From Escarpia spicata (lineage: Eukaryota > Annelida > Polychaeta > Sabellida > Siboglinidae): DNA of 64,000 bases. Each line of letters begins with the position of its first letter. The first letter of the stretch is position 1. Below the pieces are notes generated by a model. The model was not told where the DNA came from. It saw only the letters and a program-made list of their open reading frames with translations, and searched no databases. Below are positions 56,341 to 64,000 of this stretch, piece after piece. Both the position numbers and the translations under genes were made by a program. Where the stretch lies: positions 124,001 to 188,000 of the forward strand of contig CAXEFP010000887.1 in the NCBI GenBank assembly GCA_963995525.1. Direction: 5' to 3'.

Positions 56341-56726
56341 AAGTTACTAGTGTCCGTCAGAAATTATGTTCTAAAGACATCGTTGCGCATACACGTGCAC
56401 GTCCAGAGCTGTCCACTATCTCTACGTGATTTTTACCGAACTACGCACGTCCTAGGCGCTGACATGTGTGCAAGGTAACTATCCTGGGCATGGGAAAGGT
56501 TAAGTGAGTTAACTGCGTAGAAGAAAAATGACATTTCGTCGTATTTGCCAGATATTTAATGGTGCAATCTGAAACGGGTCAGTTATCGTCCACTCCATGA
56601 ATGCTTCCGTAGGACTACGTCGCTCTTGACCAGACATAACAACCGACCAAGGTTACGTAACAACTACTGAGGCCCAACAACAATCGCTACACCTGTGATA
56701 ACACAACACCCACCACAGTGCCGAAC
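56341..56726. other. Leader-like flank, nothing recognised
   Basis: No coding sequence. The part from about 56600 is less AT-rich than its surroundings and may be the 5' leader of the following ORF1. Confidence 0.4.
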
Positions 56727-57436
56727 ATGCCACCAAAGACACGTCGAAACAGTTCGGACGATCCGGAGGCCCTCGCATTACGTCTAATCGAGTTACTGAG
56801 TGACGATGCCGTATTGGCGAAACTCAAAAGTGCGTTGTATCCGCGTGACATTGCGGGAAAACTCGATACTCTAAACGGTCGCATCGAACATTTGACAAAA
56901 GAAATACGAGCGAAGGACTCGCGAATTGCCGAGCTGGAAACGAAGGTCGACACGCTTGAGCAATCAGCTGACAAACTTGAACAATATACTCGTCGCCCAA
57001 ACTTAACTTTCATCAACGGCATCGCGGAAAGAAGCGAGGGTGAGGACACTGACACCATAGTGCTTGAGATTATCAATGACAAGATGAAAACTACGCCGCC
57101 AGTAACTAAAGAAGACATAGAGCGAAGCCATCGCCTTGGTGTTAAACGAGCCACGGGGTCCCGCCCAATCATTGTGCGCATTAAGACAGAGCGAAAGCGT
57201 GATAACGTTTTCCGCAGTCCGACTACAACAAAAGAAATAGCAATGCACGGGTCTTCGTTAACGAAGATTTAACAAGCCGTAGGTCAGTGTTGGCTTATGG
57301 ATGCAGAAAACTGAAAAACCAAGTTAAGTTCGACGACTGCTGGACTGCCAACGCCAAAATTATGGTCAAAGCCCTCAGCAATAAAATCAAAGAAATCGCA
57401 TGTGTAAATGATCTCCAGTTGTACACATGTAAATGA
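56727..57436 (+). pseudogene. L1-like ORF1 protein (coiled coil plus RNA-binding domain), frameshifted
   Basis: ATG at 56727 (MPPKTRRNSSDD). An acidic/leucine region leads into a coiled coil (LNGRIEHLTKEIRAKDSRIA, about residues 48-90). The L1-type RNA-binding signature follows: LEQYTRRPNLTFINGI, then EDIERSHRLGVKRATGSRP and IIVRIKTERKRDNVF. Such proteins bind LINE RNA as trimers. Near 57245 the frame shifts; the text resumes as VFVNEDLTSRRSVLAYGCRK, LKNQVKFDDCW and IMVKALSNKIKEI, ending at TGA 57434-57436. Only one lesion is visible, so this is a fairly young copy. The endonuclease at 58315 may be its ORF2. Confidence 0.85.
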
Positions 57437-57474
57437 TCACCAGTTGTACATCTGTAAATGATCTCCAGTTGTAC
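57402..57474. repeat. 25-bp tandem repeat, three copies, at the ORF1 end
   Basis: GTAAATGATCTCCAGTTGTA occurs three times with a 25-bp period (one copy has ATCACC). The first copy lies over the last codons of ORF1. Confidence 0.9.
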
Positions 57475-58314
57475 GTTATTGTCAATGAAAGCATTGATAA
57501 CTTGATAATCTGTAATACATTCAAGATTATTGTGTGATTCTACTTTTTATGTGATTACATTTTTTATGTCATTCTATTTCTATGTATTGCTCTTCTTCTG
57601 TCGGTTAAAATTATTATCAACATGCTAATTCATATTCTGAAAAATAATAATTACATAACCTACTTATGCTGTATGACCAACTGCAATTAACAGTTTTCAG
57701 TGTTGTTGATATATCTGACGATATATGGGCTATTCATGCCCTTTTTTTCTTTTTTTTGTATGAATGACATTTAAATAACTATTATTATAACTAATCGCTT
57801 CTCTCCTCATAACGTCAGTAATGCTTAATTAGTTTTGATATTTTGATACTGGACTAATCAAGACCTTATATATCTTCTATTATTATTTTTAGATTGACAA
57901 CTGTTAATCTATATGCAGTCACTGTTGATAACATAGCTCACCCCTTTCCTTGGCGTTACGCCTTATATTCATGACCCAACACCTAATCTGCCATGTTTTT
58001 TTCTTATCTTTTATATTTATTTATTTTATGTCCAGTCTTGACTACTCTGATATCTGCCCTGTCACACACGGAGTATTTCTTAACATTCACTTATGCAAAG
58101 GAAATAAATACACAAGTTCACTCTTTTGTAAAATACCTAACATACGTACAAAGGCTGGTTATATTATTGTTTTATGTCCGAACCTAAGCAGTGACTTCTG
58201 ATGAGACATTTCTCTCCCACTTGGGAGGTATCCGAAACTGTTCTTTAATAAATCTTCTAGATATAAACGAAAATAGTACTGAACAAAATGAACCTCAGTT
58301 GATCCATTATTCTT
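57475..58314. other. AT-rich spacer between ORF1 and endonuclease
   Basis: T-rich DNA without coding motifs that I can assign. The length would be unusual for an L1-type inter-ORF region, so the two parts may or may not be one element. Confidence 0.45.
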
Positions 58315-59240
58315 CATACTATGACATCGATATATTTCACAAGTTAGCAAATACAAATACTTATAATTTTAGTATCCTAAGCTTAAATCCATTAATGCTA
58401 AATTTGATGAACTTGAACTTTTTGTAGATCTTCTAAATACTAAACAATTTAAATTTAGCATTATATGTTTGCAAGAAACATGGAAGTCAAATCATGATGA
58501 CTTATCTCAATACAGTTAACACGGATATGATCTCACTGCTCAGGGGAAAAATTGAAGTGTCAAAGGGGGTTTAATAATTTACGTAGATAATAAATATCAA
58601 TATAAAGTACTTAAGAATATCAACATGTATGAACATTGGGAGGGGTTAGTAATTCAAGTAACTGGAGGCAGCTTATCAAAAACACTTACTATTGGAAACA
58701 TATACAGACCGCCTAAGTCATTAAATCAAAATATTATACATTTCATAGCTGAATTTTCAACAACTATGGCTACTCTAGAAAGTTGTAATAATCTAATAAT
58801 TTCAGGCGATTTCAATATCAATCTACTTAAAATAAACGAGAACAAAATATATAGTGAATTTTTTGATAGTATAATTTCATACAGTCTCTATCCACAAATT
58901 ACCTTTCCAACTCGCTTTACCAGAAATAACGGAACAATGATAGACAACTTTATCAGTAAATTAAATAAATCAATATTATATATCACTGCATGAATCTTCA
59001 CTAATACCCTTTCTGGTCATCAACCTTACTTCCTAATCATGAATATCAACGTAAAATCCAAACCTCCTCTAAAATTTGTTCGAGTAAATCTACAAAATAA
59101 GGCAGATATGAATAATGTTAAACTTGATGTAAATTCGGATGCAATATATAACAAACTAAACAAATCTCCTACGGCTGACCCCATTTTAAATTATAACATA
59201 ATAAACGAAGAAATTATCCATGATAAGAATAAGCATATTT
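58315..59240 (+). pseudogene. LINE endonuclease (APE-like) N-terminal part of ORF2, truncated
   Basis: It reads FSILSLNPLMLN (start of the fold), KFSIICLQETW (catalytic Glu, near 58480), GGLIIYVDNKY, LTIGNIYRPPKS, LIISGDFNINLL (GDFN, near 58800), TRNNGTMIDNF and SGHQPYFLI (S-GHQ in place of SDH, near 59010). This is the APE-type nuclease that nicks target DNA. Stops occur near 58425, 58520, 58555 and 58991. No reverse transcriptase follows: the sequence runs directly into the 3' end of the minus-strand CR1-like copy at about 59245. Confidence 0.85.
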
Positions 59241-59359
59241 AACCAGATTTAACAAGATTGCCACCCAAAGAATTAACTCTAGGTGGCAGGTGGACAAGGA
59301 AGCCCTTTGGCTTAACGAGAGTCCGACCCTTTTATCTATGTGTATCACGCCCGTCTGAG

Positions 59360-60678
59360 TTATGTGTCGATTTTATTTTTAAACATATTCACGCTACTAG
59401 CACCCACACAATCAGCAGGTAATCTGTTCCATTCATTTACAGACCTTTGTGAAAATGAAAACTTTCTTATATCCAATCTACTCTGCTCCTTTGCTAACGT
59501 AAGTTCATGTCCTCTAGTCCTTCTATCTTTGTTAACTGAGAAAAAAATATTTCTATGAATAATTTCATAACCCTTCAATATTTTAAACACTTCCATCGGA
59601 TCTCCTCTCAATCTCATGGTCTCTAGTGTTGCTAAACCGCATTTTTAGGCGTATTTCGTAACTAAGATCCCTCAGTTTGGGTATCATTTTAGTTGCTCTC
59701 CTTTGCACTCTTTCTAGCATATCTATGGCCTTCCTGCGATATGGCCTCCATGCTTTAATACAATATTCTAAATGAGGCCTAACTATTGTTTTGTACAGCG
59801 GTATTATTAGCTCTTTTTCCTTATGCGTTATGTTTCGCCTAATTAATCCAAGGATTTCATTTCCCTTTGAAGCTGCAATTCCGCACTGCTCTGAAACCTT
59901 CATATCAGCACTAATGGTTAACCCTAAGTCCTTTTATTTTACAGTAGTACTTAGTACAGTACCCCCCATTGTATATTCTACCTCTTCGTTCCCATGTCCT
60001 GTGTGGAGGCATTTACATTTCCCAAAATTGAACAGCATTTGCCACTTTTCAGACCATTTGATCAATCTGTCAAGATCATCTTGTAAATGCTGTCTATCTC
60101 CATCATTTTTAATCCTTCAAAACACTTTTGTATCATCCGCAAATTTCAACACCTTGCTTGTTATGTCATCATCCAAATCGTTGATATATATTAAGAATGA
60201 TCCCTGTGGTAACACACTCAATACCGATTTCCAGTTTGAAGCCTCCCCATCAACTACTACTATTGTCTTCTGTCAATCAGCCAATGTTCTATCCAGTTTA
60301 TTATACCATTTCCTATGCCATGGGCCTTTAGTTTAAGCAGTAATCTTTGATGTGGTACTTTGTCGAAAGCTTTTTGAAAATCTAAGTAGACGATATCTAC
60401 TGGTGATCCCTCATCTACCAACTTAGTGATGTCTTCCAAAAAACATAACATATTTGTTAAGCATGACCTCGCTTTAAAAAAAACATGTTTAGATGGGTTT
60501 ATCCAGCTTTGTTTAACAAGAAAATCCACCATGTGATCTTTAATTAGTCATTCTACTAATTTACAAATCACTGATGTTAAACTCACTTGTCTATAGTTCT
60601 CTGACTTGTTTCTCGAACCTTTTTTGAATAATGGTATAATGATTGCTTCTTTCCATTCTAAAGGAACCACTCCCTCTT
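59360..60678 (-). pseudogene. CR1-like ORF2: RT domain and C-terminus
   Basis: Read in pieces: WKEAIIIPLFKKGSRNKS, DIVYLDFQKAFDKVPHQRLL (first Asp, about 60390), VLKFADDTKVF (FADD, about 60140), [53 protein letters not shown] and, after a shift, FSQRSVNEWNRLPADCV. The GVPQGS box is damaged near 60210-60230 by a deletion before FLIYINDLDDD. The order and motifs are typical of CR1/L2-group LINEs. Confidence 0.85.
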
Positions 60679-61677
60679 CTAATGACAAATTGAAAACTGT
60701 TGCAAGCGGTATGCTAATTCTACAATTTCCAATAGTAGTTTGGGTGGAATACCATCCACTCCAGGTGATTTATTATCCTTCATAGACCTTATTTTCTTAG
60801 CTACCATTTCCGGGGTTACAATTAATTGTCCTAAATAGTTTGAATCTGCCCCCTTGATCTTAGCCTCTGGTACTGGCGGTGAACTAATATCTTCCCTGGT
60901 AAACACTGAACTAAAGTACTCATTCAGGTCTTCTGCCATTACGAATCCCTCTGATATTATATTTCCAGCACCATCTTCTAGAGGACCGACATTATCTTGA
61001 ACTTTCTGTTTGCTTCGAACATACACATAAAAACTCTTGCTGTCATGTTTTATATTACTAGCTAATTGTTGTTCATAACTTCTCTTTGAATTTCTAATTT
61101 CAGCTGTAGCTTGGTTAAGTGCTTCTTTATAACTGCTGTAGTCTTCATCATTTCCAATACATCTATATGACTTCCACATCATTTGTTTATACTTAATTTT
61201 TCTAATGGCTTCTTTCGATAAGTGTTTCTTTTTGGACCGTTTTCCTTGTTTTTTGAAGGATACAAATTTATCGACTATGCACTTAATTTCACTCTTTAAT
61301 ATATTCCAGCATTCTGTTGCCGTCTTATTTTTCGGTATGTTATTCCAGTCTATCTTTGCTAAATATTTCCTCATGTTCTTATACCTTCCTTTGTGGACAT
61401 TTCTCCTATATTGTTTTTTTCTATTCCTTTCTGATTTTACTTTGATGGTAAAATATATCTTGTTGTGATCGCTACTCCCCAGTGGCTCACATATCTTGAC
61501 ATTGTCAACTAATTCATTCTGTGAGGACAAAACTATGTCTAACACATTCTCACCCCTGGTTGGTACTAGCACATTTTGAGAAAGAAGTGTATCTTGAACT
61601 AAAACTAAAAACTTGTGTTCCTCACTCCCCATACTTAGAGATTTCCATTGTATATGCCCGTGGTTAAAATCCCCCAT
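60679..61677 (-). pseudogene. CR1-like ORF2: endonuclease end, linker and start of RT
   Basis: A 332-residue frame. It begins MGDFNHGHIQW (GDFN catalytic motif), then GSSDHNKIYFTIKV (SDH motif). A basic linker follows (KKQYRRNVHKGRYKNMRKYL, KRSKKKHLSKEAIRKIKYKQ), then KSFYVYVRSKQ, LNEYFSSVFTRED and the RT entry KSPGVDGIPPKLLLEIVELA. The upstream endonuclease half lies in other frames at about 62090-61680 (for example the region paralleling ITESW). The frame ends after RLQQFSICH through a shift. Confidence 0.88.
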
Positions 61678-62185
61678 AATAATACAGTCCCGTTTGCTTA
61701 TTTGCCTTATAGCGTTTTGTATGTTTTCATTCTCTTCTATGCTTATGTTTGGACTTCGATAAACTAACCCAACTGTAAGGTTGAGTTTCCTGTAACTATG
61801 TTACACCAAACAGCTTCTTCACAATCTGCTTCACTTTCTAATTTTATTTCATAAGCCTGAATATATTCTTTAATATATAAAATAACTCCACCTCCCTTTC
61901 TTCTTATTCAATATTTTCTAAACATTACGTATCCTGTCAGTCCCAATTCAGCATCTGATATATCGATGGTGGTCCAGGATTCGGTTATACCTATTATATG
62001 AGGGTCAATATCTTCTACTAGAATGTTTAGTTCATTTCATTTGTTTACTACACTCCTTGCATTTAAACAAACACATTTATATCCAGCTTCAGAAGAGTTT
62101 TCCAGACTGGTATTTGCTGATTTATTTGTGCTGTCTTTATCTATGCCTCCATTTTCAGGCTTTTCTGTGAGTCCCCCCTGCGAAT

Positions 62186-62735
62186 CTAGTTTAAATATAT
62201 ACAACCTGTCCCACTGTCAACAGCTCGCAGCAGGTTCTCTGAGAAAACTGCTGCCCCCTTTACACTAAGATGCAGGCCATCTCTCATGTACATATCTTCC
62301 CTCCTAACAAAGTATCCCAATAAATATGTGAATCCCACCCCCTCTTCTTCACACATCTGCTCAACTAGTGCGTTGATCGCCATCCTCTTGCAGTTTCTAT
62401 ACGTTGCCCCCCTTCCTCCCACTACTGGCAACATTCCTAACGGAATAACCTGTTCAACTCTCGTCTTCTTTAGCTTCCTAACTAAATGTCTTTACTTCTG
62501 TACTATCGCAGTTGTTCCCTCCCTGTCTGCATTAGTTGATCCTACATGTACCAGTATATACCCCCCCCCTGCCATGTCCCAATAACTTTTCTACCCTGTC
62601 AGTCACATGTTCAATCCTAGCCCCCGGTAAACAAACAACGACGTCCTTCCCCTCGCTCAGTGTCTTGTCCGTCTTTATCATAATGGAGTCGCCCATAAAC
62701 ACCCTCTCTTTCCTCATTGCCCCCTCAACCACTGC
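62186..62735 (-). pseudogene. CR1-like ORF1, SGNH hydrolase-type region
   Basis: RVFMGDSIM (block I with the nucleophile Ser of GDS), VVVCLPGARIEHV, then, after a run of Gs near 62562-62571 that breaks the frame, ILVHVGSTNAD (block III, GTN-like) and RDGLHLSVKGAAVF (block V, catalytic Asp and His). This is the esterase-like fold found in ORF1 of CR1 elements; its role is unproven. The homopolymer frameshift and one TAA (after AIVQK) inactivate it. Copy A keeps only the last block. Confidence 0.78.
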
Positions 62736-62736
62736 C

Positions 62737-63393
62737 TTAGAATAGCTCCTTCTTCGGTTTACATCTGTCTGGTTGTCTTTCCCCTGTCGTCTTCTCTCCT
62801 GTCACATTCTCTTCCGATACATTCTTTCCTGTCGCTTTTTCTCTCGTCACCTTTCCTCCTGTCAGCGTCCCTTTTATCGACTTCTCTTCTATCACATTTG
62901 CTTTCACTTCCTCTCGTCCCTTCTTCTTTCGTCCCATCTCATTTTCCTCTCTCCTCTCCCGTCCCATCTTCCCTCCCTGCTTCTTTACGGCCACTTTCTT
63001 CCCTGTCACCTTCACGCTTGTCACGTTTTCTTGTTGTCGATTTTCCAATTTCTTCCCCTCCATTCCTCTCAATCTCCTTTCCTCAGTTTTCTTACCACTG
63101 CTATTCTCCTTAAGTCTTGCAGTATTCCCACCTCTCTCCCTGTCGTCTCTCTCCATTCGACCTGCCTCCTTGCTAATTCCCAATTCCATTCCCTTCACAA
63201 TATCTGTCAACCTAACTATCTCCTTCTGTAGACACTCCACCTTCCAACACCCAATGCACTGAAAGGTGAATCCTTCCTCCATGGTTTCTGCCCATGACTT
63301 CCCACAGCCGGACAATGCAAAATCTACCCAGCTGTGGCAGTGATCGCACACCAAGTGTCGGTTTGCCTTGACTTGCCGCTTGCAAGGCGCCAT
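62737..63393 (-). pseudogene. CR1-like ORF1, N-terminal part with PHD-like zinc finger
   Basis: A 218-residue frame. HLVCDHCHSW...GCGKSW...FQCIGCW (about residues 13-48) has the spacing of a PHD-type zinc finger, as in many CR1-family ORF1 proteins. A short coiled coil follows (LQKEIVRLTDIV). Then comes a long Lys/Glu/Gly-rich low-complexity region with repeated GEK-T/VTGEK motifs (residues about 80-205). The frame ends at TAG 62737-62739, and the protein continues in another frame with the SGNH region. Confidence 0.75.
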
Positions 63394-64000
63394 ATCCCGA
63401 TCAGAATTTATTTAATAACTTAACTAACTTAGTCTTTATAAAGACTGTTTCCTGTGTACTACAGAACACTTTAGGTTACAAATTTCAATTACACAGCCGA
63501 ATATTTATCCTGACACGAACGCCAACATTACCGGTAATGACCTAATTTAAATACAATCAATTACGTTACGTTAGGCTGCTTTATTTATTTAGGTTACGCC
63601 GCCCGACTATCGCCCTTGCTTAATTTTAACAAAAATGCTACCTAATCAAAATATCTAGCAAGTACTGGCTTACACAGATATTATCTTATGTAAGTAGTTT
63701 GATGGTTGTTACTTTATCTCCTATATATTCTACCACATAATCAGGTGTGTTAAATCTTGTTTACAACTTATCGAAGGCTTAGTGAGTTACCCTATTATCA
63801 CTCACTATACTAAGGTGTTCTAAAATACTTTAACTAACTAATTTTAAGCACAACAGCTACACAATATATGTTTATTGCATCTTTATGAATGATATTAAGG
63901 CAAGAATAATACTTATCAATCAGTAATTCCACTTGTTTGTCAACTTTTCTGCACCACCAATTTCTACGATATATCTCCGCCAAATATCTCTCGATCTATG

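Larger units (their letters stand above)
59245..64000 (-). mobile_element. CR1-like non-LTR retrotransposon, copy B, near full length
   Basis: On the minus strand, 5' to 3': leader (64000 to about 63400), ORF1 with a PHD-like finger and SGNH-type region (63393 to about 62186), endonuclease (about 62090-61440), linker, RT (to about 59950) and C-terminal domain to about 59360, then a short 3' end near 59245. It parallels copy A at 1440-5820 in inverted orientation, about 57 kb away. Both copies still match at the window edge, so the 5' limit is not seen. Stops and frameshifts are fewer than in copy A but are present in each ORF. Confidence 0.88.

Noticed and set aside
62773..63231. Plus-strand Ser/Leu/Pro-rich 152-residue frame
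   Set aside because: It is the antisense of the Lys/Glu-rich ORF1 of CR1-like copy B.

Overview
The window looks like nuclear DNA of an invertebrate animal, probably marine; I cannot name the species. It is AT-rich and has spliceosomal introns with consensus GT/AG borders. It is full of satellites and minisatellites, and it carries remains of several animal retrotransposon groups: CR1-like and L2-like LINEs, an L1-like ORF1, and a Penelope-like element with a GIY-YIG domain. There is no operon structure, tRNA, rRNA or CRISPR. Most long open frames are not genes. They are 31- or 32-bp tandem repeats, CA, CT, CCACACA or GGGAGA microsatellites, or dead transposon code.

The one host gene I can build is a four-exon class A (rhodopsin-like) GPCR on the minus strand (23009 down to 16365). 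The exons join in phase to give 319 codons with all seven transmembrane segments. The TM7 NPxxY motif reads NFVVY. The largest intron carries a 15-copy, 101-bp satellite, its diverged relatives and a dispersed repeat. The two smaller introns carry CA/CT tracts.

Layout. 0.5-0.8 kb: 88-bp triplet repeat. 1.4-5.8 kb: CR1-like LINE copy A (+), with a second retrotransposon fragment nested inside whose C-terminal codons became a 54-bp x10 minisatellite. 6.0-6.3 kb: CA tract. 7.8-10.0 kb: 31-bp minisatellite. 13.5-15.1 kb: Penelope-like element with a 37-bp expansion. 16.4-23.0 kb: GPCR gene. 23.8-26.4 kb: decayed L2-like LINE. 28.2-29.7 kb: microsatellites, a perfect 38-bp inverted repeat and two opposed reverse transcriptase scraps. 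31.5-33.0 kb: two palindrome-rich tandem arrays (GAACGTTC and TTCACGTGAA). 36.15-36.6 kb: foldback element. 39.9-43.5 kb: 56-, 24- and 32-bp arrays. 47.3-49.8 kb: fairly intact LINE with a fused ORF1/RT frame. 49.8-52.6 kb: another LINE. 53.7-56.3 kb: long inverted repeat enclosing a broken EADT/CXC-type gene. 56.7-59.2 kb: L1-like ORF1 and an endonuclease fragment. 59.2 kb to the end: CR1-like copy B (-), the better-preserved relative of copy A, with PHD-like and SGNH-type ORF1 parts.

The elements do not form a pathway. The coherent story is a GPCR locus in a repeat-rich setting, with nested insertions and local tandem amplification that repeatedly started inside transposon coding sequence. 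All homology calls rest on reading motifs by eye; no database search was run.
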